Shown: piece by piece, positions 10,274-20,546 of the stretch
How the letters are laid out: each line of letters opens with the position of its first letter
Position numbering within the stretch: position 1 is the stretch's first letter
Source: Volvariella volvacea V23
Taxonomy: Eukaryota > Basidiomycota > Agaricomycetes > Agaricales > Pluteaceae
Direction: 5' to 3'
Length of the DNA: 64,000 bases
Assembly: GCA_000349905.1 (NCBI GenBank)
Contig: KB722747.1
Span: 289,167 to 353,166, forward strand
Position numbers and translations under genes: made by a program
Notes under the pieces: generated by a model
The model's input: the letters and a program-made list of their open reading frames with translations, nothing else
Told to the model about the DNA's origin: nothing
Database searches by the model: none

Positions 10274-12209
10274 CTACACTTCCTGCTTTTCTCTTCCCTC
10301 TCTCATCAGCTCCTTTCCAAGTTCCGTCTCCCTCACCCTCCCTTCACTCTTCTCAGCAATCTCTTTCCGCCTTTCCTCCTCTTCTCTTTGACACTGCTCA
10401 ACTACCTTCTTTCTGGCTTCGAGTCCGCCTTCATATCCAAACCACGTCTTTCGCTTACAATGCGGCCCTCTGAGTAGCAGTATCAGTAATTGCCATCCAT
10501 ACCAGCCCATCGACAAAGCCGCTCCTGCCCTCCAGCCGAATCGGACGAAAACTTCTGTGCCAACCGAGGTTCCCATGACTTGACCTATGAATAGCTGACG
10601 GCAGAATACGAATGAACGAGTGAGGATACTATTACAGGCTAATCAGGCCTACCGAGATAATGAGAACCGCGTTCAGGCGAGCTCTGGCCTCGTGTGAGAT
10701 ACTTATGGAAACCGCAATTGAGTTGGAAATGGCTCCGGATTTAACAGAGTCCAGACGCACATACCTAAATACAGCCGTTGACAACGAGACCTGGACCATT
10801 TGACGAAAGACGTCGAGCCCTATTGTCGATACTATAACGGCGGTGATATGGATACCACCAGCTCCAACTTGAACGGCTTGGAAGACGACAAGCCATATGA
10901 GGCTGAACAACGTGGCATACCACGGGATCAGCATATCGACGGTCCTCCCGACGAGGGGTCCGATCGCCACACCAAACATTCCAATTAGCCCAAAAAGACC
11001 TATCGCGAGCCTGTAGGTAGATAAAGTTATTAGATTACCGAATCCTCCCTGGTGCGAAGAAGACGGAGGGTCGATGTTCAGATTGAGACAAAAGGGTGTA
11101 CGCACGTGGAATAGTTATATGGCGGTCCACCAAGGAGGAACGTTAACGTCACCCAAAAGTTACTAAAGCAAGCGCTGGAAGTCAGATTTATCAAACAGGC
11201 TTGGATCAGGATGGGTTCTGTCACTGCGAACTTTCCCATCGTCCACAGGATAGCCCAATACGTCAGGTCTTTATTCTTAGCCGGATAATCGGGTAATAGC
11301 GCATAGCTGCCTAGCAAGACGATGGTCTGGACACCAATGGCCATGTAGTATACGACGCGCCAGGTAACGAATTGAGCTATGACGCCGGCTAGGACTCGGG
11401 CGCTTAGGACACCAAAGAGAAGACCAGAGAGAACAACCGAGATAGCTGTTGCCCGGCGGTCAGGGGGTGCTAGATCTGCGGCTAAAGGAAGCAGGATTTG
11501 GGGTGTAACGCTGACTGCTCCGACGAGGAATGATAGGACCTCGAACACGTGAAGGTTGGATGTAACAGCTAGGCCGATAGTTAGCGCTGTTGATAGAGCT
11601 ACGACGGCCAAGATGAGCTGTCTTCGTCGTACGAGATCGCCTAATGGTGAGATAAGAAGAAGGCCGGTGGCGTAACTATTTAAATTGAACGTCAGTTTAA
11701 AAGTTTGAATAAACCGATGCAACTGACCCAGCTTGAATCAAAGTCGGTATTCTGACGTGCTGAAATGAGCGGTGTATTTATCCGCAGTTTTAAATTGTAC
11801 CTACGTTGAAACTTGGTTGAATGTTACATTGAATGATTTTGAGAACTCGACTAGTGGTATATCAGCAAAGTGACAACTATTTTTGCTGCTATTGCCAGAC
11901 TCACTGAGAAGGGGTTGACAGTAGTACAAATTTGCCACAACTAAATTTCCACGGTCGTTATCGCTGTGCACTATCCATGTAGAAAAGAGCGTACTCACTA
12001 AAAGTACTTGCAAATCCAAATGCAACATTGAGCAGCAATCCGAAATGAAAGGGTTTATCAGGATCATAGCGAAGGTGTTTTGGTATCGGAAAAATTCCAA
12101 AGTCTCGGGTATAGATCGGATGCACTTTCTGATCCACATTTCCAGTTGAGTTCGTGACGTTTTGGGTATCGTGTTCCGTAACAGTCGTAGTCCGCGATTC
12201 GCTTGCCAT
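10274..12209 (-). CDS. major facilitator superfamily (MFS) transporter
   Basis: It begins MASESRTTTVTEHDTQN (ATG read from 12209) and ends at the TAG at 10274. Helices include FGLLLNVAFGFASTF, VANLYYCQPLL, QAGYATGLLLISPLGDLVRR with the loop 2-3 motif GDLVRRRQL, VLSFLVGAVSVTPQILLPLA, ATAISVVLSGLLFGVLSARV, WRVVYYMAIGVQTIVLLGSY, and later LAIGLFGLIGMFGVAIGPLV. NLYYNQPLL-type and SVTPQILLPLAADL-type strings place it with YnfM-like, DHA1-type drug/proton antiporter relatives found across fungi. After the last helix it carries an unusually charged tail of about 50 residues (CQREEEERRKEIAEKSEGR). The plasma membrane is the likely site. The substrate cannot be told from sequence. Confidence 0.85.
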
Positions 12210-13118
12210 TGTTTGAAAAAACAACAGAACAAGCTTCCAATGACCAGGGTATAGCGTGTAGGGTGTGATGTGAACGCAAAAACCACACGCAGGTAGAGGT
12301 CCTAGATATATAAGCACCTACGGCTGCCGGTCCTGCCGAGGATCAAGCTTTGTGAGTCAGGATCAGATGTCCGAGTTGTGAACTCTAGACGACATCGGAC
12401 GCGTAGTGTTCCGTGGTAAATTTAGACAAGAGCACCGTCCAATTGCGTTGCAAAGCATCAGATTGCTCAGTTCCATGAGCCTCGACGATAAGAGGTTGAT
12501 GTGAACGCTGATTGTGAGCAGGGTCATTCAGCAGTGCTGGTGCCAATCGGAAAGACATCCGGGCTTGTGGGCAAATCTCGCGGGGCTGACTAATCTCCTC
12601 CCACGTCGCCTCGAGTGGCAGGCTTTTCTCAGCGAGCGCCCGGATCGAGGTTGGTGCATTTCCTCCAGGTTGTGCTCGATAGGCATCTAGCCGCCGTGAC
12701 TAGGTCGACTGCTTGACTCTGTGATGAGGGCCTCGTGTTCCATGACACCCATCTTAATTACCTCAGTAATACATAATAGTAATATGCCTCGTTCATTCCC
12801 GCTCAAGTTTGCGACCGGTGGGAAGTTTGGTTCCGACCAATAAATGTTGAACAAATGGAATATTGTATAGTTGTTATATACTCATGATTAGATGGAAATG
12901 GTGCTGTCAATCATGTTCCCAGTTAACGTTTTGGTCGGGATTCCATAAAGGGTCCCATAATGATCTTCATTCTCGCTTCCGCATCCCTCGTTTGATGATC
13001 TTCTCTGAGTAAATTCACATACCACCTCCGTCTATCGCATTGCTGTACCGACGTCCACCAATCTCGGACTAGGTACGTATTTAAGGCCTGGATATCAGAC
13101 TATCCGATTTTCAGGAAC
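12210..13118. other. intergenic stretch, nothing recognised
   Basis: Roughly 900 bp upstream of the MFS transporter. It should include that gene's promoter. No domain-bearing frame, RNA gene or clear repeat was recognised. Confidence 0.45.
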
Positions 13119-13890
13119 TTATCGCGCTGCTCCATTGCACTTTATAACGCTCCGAGTCGTATTCAGTAATCCTTTTGCTTGTTCTACAATGAGTGACTCA
13201 CCCTCTGTAAAAATCAACCCATTCAGGGTGTTGCACTCCTGCAGGTACTTCCTCGGAACCATACCGAACAACGTGGGTTGAGGTTTGAGAATGACGGATA
13301 TAGCAGATGAGTGTGCAACCGTAAATTTTCCTCTCCATCCATCGCTTACATCACTGAGATGCTCGTATACCCGAGATGTGTGACGTACTAACCGGGGAAA
13401 TGAGATCGTACCGAGATAGTCAAGATGACAGGATGCTGTGCTAATGCCGTCCGTTGAGGTTAGAAAAAGGAAAGTATTTAGCCTCAGGAAACAACCCAAA
13501 GATATAACAATGAAGGAGAAATTCCACACCTCTGGTTCTGACGCGGCTCGCATATGAGAGCCGAAACTTGACAACAAGGGTTTGCTCACATAGCACCTAT
13601 GAACCTGATAGAGAAGGATGACTGAAAGGTGACCGTTTTCGTAAAATCGGGATACTGAACAACATCTGTAACATAGAAGACGGTAAGTTTCGATTGACGA
13701 TAGCCCGGGCCCCACCAACATTGTGCACGGAGTTTCCCGTATTGAAGTCCCTGTCGCTGCGACTCGGAGTGGCTATTCCAAAAATAATACCCTTCAGCCC
13801 TCGAGGAGGCGCTTTTGCTATTGGTACTCCACGACGATGAAGTGGACAAAGTGCTTTAGAGTCCGCCTCACGGCACAGGCTTCTGCACAC
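13119..13890 (-). CDS. possible uncharacterised gene (weak)
   Basis: A 200-codon open frame on the minus strand (13119-13721) continues in other frames to about 13890. Segments such as DGWRGKFTVAHSSAISVILK and LFGMVPRKYLQECNTLNGLI look protein-like and lie next to plausible donor sites. I could not assemble a convincing start or a full exon chain, and I recognise no family. It may be a real small gene, the remnant of one, or chance open frames in the promoter region of the divergent phosphosulfolactate synthase-like gene. Confidence 0.25.
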
Positions 13891-14150
13891 TCTTCAATGC
13901 GGAAGCGGCACCTCCAGCTCTTGTGGTGCCTTCGTTCAGCACCAAAGTCGTATTGCCGACGACTTTCTCCCCTCCTCACAAATTTAATACATGGGTCCTG
14001 CGTTGCCCGCTGTTTGCCAGCAGCTAGTAGCACTGGTGCATTTAACTGTGATCTTAGACCAGCCACTCGTGACGTCACTTCAAACGTCGATGGTCTCCAC
14101 ATAATATATACGCTTCACACCTCGGGTTGCGTTGACGCCAACTTTGAGCA

Positions 14151-15558
14151 ATGTCAAGTGCCCTTTCAAGCTCGTTGAGAACTGCTTTATCCCGCCTTCG
14201 CCCATCCTATCTTCCAGCTGCAGCCAGCAAGTCACTCCATCGTACGCTCCTCACAACCTCCACCACTGGCGGCATCAGTTCCACCAACAAAAGTGCCTCG
14301 CCGTCTAGCGTCAACCCACAAGTATCCGCTCTTCATACTGCATTTCCTTTCCTGCCCAAGAATGCTCTTCCAACTAAACCTCGGGGAGTGGGCTTGACCG
14401 AAATCCGGGGACCGTACTACTTCCCCGTCACCCGAACCTATTTGGACGAATTGTTGAACGATTGGGGTGAATACGTCGATGGAGTCAAGTTTGCGGGGGG
14501 ATCGTTCAGTTTGATGAAGAAAGAGAATTTGAAGGAGTTGATTGATATTGCACATAAGCATGGTGAGACGCTTTTCTGATCCTTCGTTGTTTTTTGGGGA
14601 TTGCGCTAACGATCGTGCTTGAATGGGGTGAAGATTGCTACGTTAGCACAGGAGGGTATATTGAGCGCGTGCTTGCGACTTCAGCTGGAAATCCGAGTGT
14701 GGTGAACAAATACTTGCAGGCGTGCAAAGATATTGGGTATTGTCTCCGGCTATGCGATAACACTAGCCTTCCAAGAAACTGACAACAATCCCTAGGTTTG
14801 ACGTTCTCGAAATCTCATCCGGGTTCTTGTCCATTCCTACCCAAGACTGGGCCTCACTCATCGAGCTCACCACGTCGTACGGCTTGAAAGCTAAACCAGA
14901 AATAGGAATTCAGTACGTACTTGGATTAATATACCACGTATCCTTCTGACTGATTGTGCTTCTCCCTCCTTAGGTGGGGAGCTGGAGGCGATGCCTCAGT
15001 TGAAGAACTAGAGCAAGCAGGAACGCGCAGCTCGAATTGGCTTATAGAGCGTGCAGATACATTTCTCGATGCCGGTGCCTCTGTAAGTTCGTTCCTCTCT
15101 TGTCCTTCGCCCTTCATCGTATGGATTCTCTAACACGAAACATCCCAGATGATTATGATCGAGAGTGAAGGCATTACGGAGAACGTACGCAACTGGCGCA
15201 CGGATGTCATTTCCGCCATTACCTCCAATCTTCCAACGGACCGAGTGATGTTTGAAGCCGCCGATCCAAAAGGTAGAACCTGCGTCGTATTCACCTTCTT
15301 ACATTCGTCTTATGTTTTTGGCATGCAGTCTTTTCGTACTACGTCCAAAATATTGGTGCAGATGCAAACCTCTTCATCGATCACAGTCAAATCGTCCAAT
15401 TGGCTTGTTTGAGAAGGGGTATTTGGGGCACCGGAACGACGTTTGGGAGGATTGTAACTTTTAATGATTCGCAGTCCGATTTGGAGCCAGAATCGGGTGA
15501 GGTGCTGGATACGAACACGGATGCGGATGACCATGGCAGTGGAACGAGAGTGGTTTGA
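14151..15558 (+). CDS. phosphosulfolactate synthase-like protein (ComA / HSA32 family)
   Basis: The ComA family comprises TIM-barrel enzymes. The archaeal member joins phosphoenolpyruvate and sulfite to make (2R)-phospho-3-sulfolactate for coenzyme M. Plant HSA32 is a heat-stress relative without known catalysis. Exons join to give, after a Ser/Thr-rich N-terminal extension of about 80 residues, PRGVGLTEIRGPYYFPVTRT, VDGVKFAGGSFSLMKKENL, YVSTGGYIERVLA, FDVLEISSGFLSIPTQDW, KPEIGIQ|WGAGGDASVEEL, MIMIESEGITENVRNWRTD, MFEAADPK|VFSYYVQNIG, NLFIDHSQIVQLACLRRGIW. These are the family's conserved blocks. The N-terminus is basic, Ser-rich and Asp/Glu-poor (LRTALSRLRPSYLPAAASK), which could be a mitochondrial targeting sequence. 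Start ATG is 14151 and stop TGA 15556-15558. The call rests on block identity; activity in this fungus is unknown. Confidence 0.88.
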
Positions 15559-15759
15559 TTTGGATCATAAGAAGCGAGGTGAGGTTAAAGCCTGAGTAGT
15601 TTTAATGACATCCGATTGGTAATTGTGGGGAGTTCATGAAAACAAGATGATATATGTTGTAAAGACGTGAAATGAGGTTATATTGACTAGCTACCAAAGA
15701 GATACAGAGTAGACGATAGGGGCCACAATGTCCGAATCGCGATAACATCTATCTGGACT

Positions 15760-17162
15760 TCATCCTTGAATATCTTTGAAATCACTCCACTTCCGATTAA
15801 ATTCGTCAAAAGAACCAACAACCAACGTGACATCGTCCATTTCATTCAGTGCACCGGTAAATGCCATCACCGAGTCCAAGTCTTGCATCTCTGATGTCGT
15901 CTTTATGTCTACATGCACTGTAACCTCTCTTAGGCGCTGCCCGCACTGCGTCCGATGATCCAAGAATGTTCTCAAAAGGTGCAGGTTCAATTGATTAGTA
16001 ACAGTGACTCGGATGTCCAGGCATACAAGTCCCGGAAAGAAAGGTTGAGACGCTTCCGGCGCCTGGCATAGGGTGTGTAGTGGATCAACGGTCTGGTGAG
16101 AAGAATTGAGGGCATTGCGTGCATTTACACAGCCGCACGACAAGGCCATATTGAAGAAATCGATGCAGGCGTCAATGTCTAGGACTAGAGCTCGAATTCC
16201 ACCAATCGTGGAAAACGAGGATAGAGAGTTTTGCACCGAGTTGTTAGTTGCCAATGTGGATGAAATCCATCTGAGCGAGAGTGGTCGAAAACGGTTGTCA
16301 AAGAGAAAAATGATGCTGCCCTTTCTATTTCGGCGGGTAAGGTGTATGCGGGTGTTGCGAGAGGTGAAATGAAGGATGGAGGTCCTGGGCAGTATGTCAA
16401 TCAACGTCTTGGTGAGTAGCGATAAAGATGTATCTTCTTTGCCATCGTGTACGAAGTCAAAATTTTCCAAAGTTGGGAAAGTGCAGCGCTCCAAAAAATC
16501 ACTGCAAATTCTCTTTGAATCGCACAATTTGAGTGAAAAGAGAGAAGGGAGTGGTATATTGCCTATGAATGGCTCTTCGCCCTGGCCAGTTCTACTCATT
16601 AGTGCGGAGAGTACTTGCTTTAGTTGAAGGTTGTGTAGCTTCGTCATATAAGACAAGGCCTTGTAGAATTCTGCTTGGGGTGGTAGGCTGGCTAGATCGA
16701 GATTTCCGAGGGCAAGTATGGTGAGATCTGCTGAGAGGAATGCGGGGTGAAGATGGCCACGCGTGATAGTGAGGTGTCGCAATCTAAAGGATGGTTCCCA
16801 GTGTTCATATACTCGATTGCACCTCAGTGCAGACAAGCGCTTAAGTGGGGATGTTGATAAATCGAGCTTGTAGGCTGAGACCCACTCTCCTGAACTTGTT
16901 ACACCAAGAGCGTCTATGCACTCTAAGGATGTAATCCGATTCGTAGTGTTCTCCAAAGATGAAATAACCCCCTCCCAGTAATTTTTGTCAGCTCCCATGT
17001 AGTGCAAATAGATGGTGAGGAGAGCGTGCTGAGAGCGACGTATGAATTTGCGGATTGAATTGAGTGGCATCTTGGGCGCTATGATCGTCGTCCAGAGAAG
17101 CGGGTACTGCAAACAAAGTTTTCTTAGATGGTGTGATATGTGCGCGATTTGTATCCATTTGA
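15760..17162 (-). CDS. F-box-type/leucine-rich-repeat protein, 5' end incomplete
   Basis: A single long exon of about 465 codons with spaced leucine-rich segments (SPLKRLSALRCNRVYEHWEP, RLRHLTITRGHLHPAF, LPSLFSLKLCDSKRI, PTLENFDFVHDG, FPGLVCLDIRVTV). It matches the LRR part of the very large basidiomycete F-box family. Its beginning reads WIQIAHISHHLRKLCLQYPL followed by LWTTI, which is the usual end of the F-box region in these proteins (ISHVCxxWRxVAL..PLLW). The F-box itself (LPxEIL...) is not visible upstream. No in-frame ATG precedes the Trp, so an acceptor near 17163 and a missing or degenerate first exon are implied. An intact member would act as an SCF ubiquitin-ligase adaptor. This one may be truncated. 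Confidence 0.65.
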
Positions 17163-17683
17163 CTGATTTGTGGAAGGAATCGCGGTACGTGAACTAGACA
17201 TCCTCACGACATAACACCTGTGTGGGCACGTTGTACTACGACCCTTGCGCTCAAACCCAAATCCAGCCCCTATCCCGAGTATCGCAGTCCAATGCGCCCT
17301 AAGATTTGAATCGGCGTTGCTAGATTTAGCCCGGCGTCACAAAGAAAAGGTGGCCATACATTCTTCTCATGCAACACGTTGTAGTACGACCCTAAATCAT
17401 GTATGTTGGCATTCCTACGAATTCACCGCCATCGTCAAAGGGGACCCGGGAAATCGATGCCACACTATCCATAATTGGCTATGGCGTCTGGGGATGCTGC
17501 TCGTTCCGGTGCACAATGCAAGGATGGGCAGACCTGGAATATGAAATACCTTGGAGATACTTAATCCCTCGCCTCCCCAGACACCCCCTTCCTCGTCTCT
17601 CGTCCTGCCACTGACATATCTACCACAAGTACCACTAGTACTTCAAGTTCGACGTGTGCCACTCTTGCTCTTCGGTGTTTATC
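17163..17683. other. spacer between divergent genes, nothing firm
   Basis: I looked here for an F-box exon of the minus-strand gene and did not find one. The last part should hold the promoter of the plus-strand charged protein. Confidence 0.4.
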
Positions 17684-19428
17684 ATGCTTTCAACCTCGAC
17701 CAACGTCCGTCGCGATCAAGACGAGATTCTGGAGGGCCAACAGCGGCGGCACAGTATCTTCTTCAACTCGACCAATGCGTTGTTTCGTCGGCTTGCTTCT
17801 ATCGACGTTGGCAGCCCGCCTGGTATTAGCACTTCCAGGACTGCGACCGAGTCGGCTGGGGCTGCCACTGGGGCGCCAGCCCGTGGCGCGTCGACGGGGA
17901 CGGAATCACGTGTGCCTGGGGATGAGGAGAACGCTGCTCCGGGAGAGTAAGTCGATGCCTCGTTTCGTTCTATCGGGCGTTGGTTGACGGGAACGTCTTC
18001 AGTGCTACTAGTGGTAATGTTGTAGCCCCTCGCCCGCGTCGTCTGACTCGCCTCGCCTCCTTTGACGCCGGGTATGTGCCACCGTAAATACCACTCACTC
18101 TCTGGTGCTGACAAATGTGCCTGTCTATAGACTCATTCCCCCCATCCAGTCTATTGGTAATCAGCAAGATGCCGGTAGCGACTCTGCCATCGAGTGCGGC
18201 TCGGAAGACGACGAATCCTCCACCAACGACGTAGACGAATTGCACACGGACTCGGAGGATGCCACTCCCGAGTCACAGTCTTCTCGGGTTGTCACTGACT
18301 CTGCGACTTCTCAGCAATCCGTCCTCGGTGATGCGGAGGATAAGGTGCCCTCGCTATACCGCGCTCCTACACCAATCATCACTCTTCTACGTTCACTTCC
18401 GATCCCTGTTATTGATGCCACCGAAACCGTCAACCCTGCGGAGGGAACTTACGTTTCTGCTTCTGTTCAGGTTGGCAGTAGCCTTGCGGAGGAAGAATCT
18501 TCTACTAATGGTTCGGAACATTGTGTATCGTAAGTACTCCCTTAAGCCAGATCCTCACTTGCATAGCTGACGATAGAGTAGCGACAGCGAGCCGGATGGA
18601 CACTCAGAACACTTAGCAGAACCGGTACGGATACATGGCAACGGAGTTCAAGGCGTTCCAGGAAAGGAGGTTGATTTGGAAGATATCGAGCCGGAGACAC
18701 TCATGGCGGCTCATATCTTAGTCGCGCTCCATCAGGGGTCGGCGCGTGCCTACACAAGTCCAAAGACCAAAGCATACCAAGAGTGGAAGAAGGAAAGGGC
18801 GGAGACTTCAGACGGGGTGCCTGCGGATGATGAAGTACATGGTGATGATGAAGTAGAGCCTGTAGTGGAGCCTTCAATCTCCTCGAGGGGCAAGACTACT
18901 AGTACAAAAGTACGAGGGAAGGCGAAAGGACTAGGAGCGAAAAATGACAAAGAGGAGGAGGCCGAAAATGCTGGACCCATGACGAGGGCAAAGACGAGGG
19001 CGCAGGCAGCGAAGGCGAGAGCCGAAGCAGTCGCAGACGCAGGGGATGATAAAAAGAAAGAGAAGCCCAAGGCGAAAGCACGAGGAAAGGGAAAAGAGAA
19101 GGAAACAGTGGAGGAGAAACCAAAGAAGAAGAAAGCCTCACGGGCCAAGGCTGGGACAAAGACAGCGGGCAAGGCACCCGCTAGTCGCAGCACACAGGAG
19201 CAGCAAACCGTCGCAGCAGACGCAACAAGCGCAACAGAGAACGATTCGCCTTCCGATGAGGTACGAGAAGCGGCGGCTTCCCAATCTGCCCAAACCCCGG
19301 CTCAAGCCACAGCCGCGCGGGGAACAAAAAGAGCGAGAGAGGAGGATGAAGAGGGAGACAAGAAGGACGAAGACGCCAGGCCAGTCAGGCGCCTCCGTGC
19401 CTCAAAGCGAGGAAAGAAGAACAACTAA
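17684..19428 (+). CDS. disordered charged protein with PMTRA and RRLR motifs (family member 1)
   Basis: Four exons join cleanly: 17684-17946 ends at gtaagt; a short exon ends SFDAG (18001-18070); 18131-18530; and 18581-19428. The N-terminal half is acidic and Ser/Thr-rich (SECGSEDDESSTND-like). A short conserved-looking helix region reads EDIEPETLMAAHILVALHQG and KAYQEWKKER. The C-terminal 150 residues are Lys/Ala/Glu-rich with GKAKGLGAKN, PMTRAKTRAQAAKARAEA and KARGKGKEKETVEEKPKKKK. It ends TKRAREEDEEGDKKDEDARP, then VRRLRASKRGKKNN. Basic runs suggest nuclear localisation and nucleic-acid or chromatin contact. No known domain was recognised. The same C-terminal plan recurs at 59282-60026 and 61666-63624. 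Confidence 0.7.
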
Positions 19429-19829
19429 TCGCTCACTGGTGAGTAATTCCGATCTTGATTATGGAGGCCGTGGTACTTACTGGGTCCCTTTACTCTGCGC
19501 GTCTTTAGATCAGACATAGACCTGCTGAGATATCAGTGGAGAAGGTATAATTACTATGACGTGTAACATTAGTATTTTCTCATAACGACACCACTTTACG
19601 ACGTACCGGCATTTTGCATCGCACCTTTGTATTATATTACCTGCTCTGAATTTTATTGATGGATTGGACAATCGGTTGCAGGGTAATGGTAAGATCGAGT
19701 GATAATGAGAACAAAGCAACGTCAAGGTGGAGGAATAGACAACCAGAGTTGAAGTTATTGAACTCTGAGAGGCAGACATCGCCTGCTTAGAATAATATGT
19801 AGTTAAGTCATCATAGGAGAATCGCGAAT

Positions 19830-20021
19830 TCAGGGCCAACCTCTGCGAAATTCGTCGAGCTGATTGCGGGGAGAGTTGAGTGCAGAGCTAACAGCTCCGG
19901 GAGGTTCGTTGGGGGCAGGAGCCTGGTTTTCTGCACGAATGTTAGTCGTGCTTTTATACGCATGAAAATACCTACTTAGGCATTCAAAGTAGCACCAAGT
20001 GCTCCTTTGTGGTGAACCCAT
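19830..20021 (-). CDS. possible 48-residue protein of unknown function
   Basis: The ATG read from 20021 gives MGSPQRSTWCYFECLK, then after a 45-nt intron with good GTAGGT...CTAAC...GCAG signals, NQAPAPNEPPGAVSSALNSP and a C-terminus RRGWP. The intron removes the only frame problem, and a textbook branch site is present, which is why I list it. There is no known domain. It could equally be a chance frame upstream of the Cep57-like gene. The rest of 19429-20546 shows nothing except a C/T-rich leader just before 20547. Confidence 0.3.
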   Translation of the reverse strand: MGSPQRSTWCYFECLSRYFHAYKSTTNIRAENQAPAPNEPPGAVSSALNSPRNQLDEFRRGWP

Positions 20022-20546
20022 GACTTGACTTCATCAGATACGAAGCATGTTTGCGTCATATCGTCCAAAAAAAATCAGAAGCCAAGCGTTCATATCTCCT
20101 TTTGTTGTTTACTTGCCTTGTCCATGCCAGCCCCATTCGAGCATTGCGTACCATGATATCTCCAGAATACGGTATCTCATAAAGAAAGCCAGCATCATGT
20201 CGTACCCGGCGAGGCAGTTTGTTTGCAGAAGACATTAATTTCTGCACTTTTCCTGTGCCTTTCCTGATATTCCCCTGTCGCTGTACCTCAAGTGTTGTGT
20301 GATATTTGGCTGTCTGGCGTTATTGCTCAAGGGACAGACCGGCCCGGTATAACCCTAGTCTGTGGTTACACGGTCATGTGACCTACGCGAAGGTGTGGGA
20401 GTTGGTGGCAAAATCTGCCGTGTTTGTCGTCCTCCCCACGTCCTCGCCGCCCTCCCCGTCGTTCTGCGCGTTCCCCCTACCATTTTTTTACGTTTTTCTG
20501 ATCCTCCGCGACACACTCAGACCTTTTTAGTCAAGGCGGGGACACC

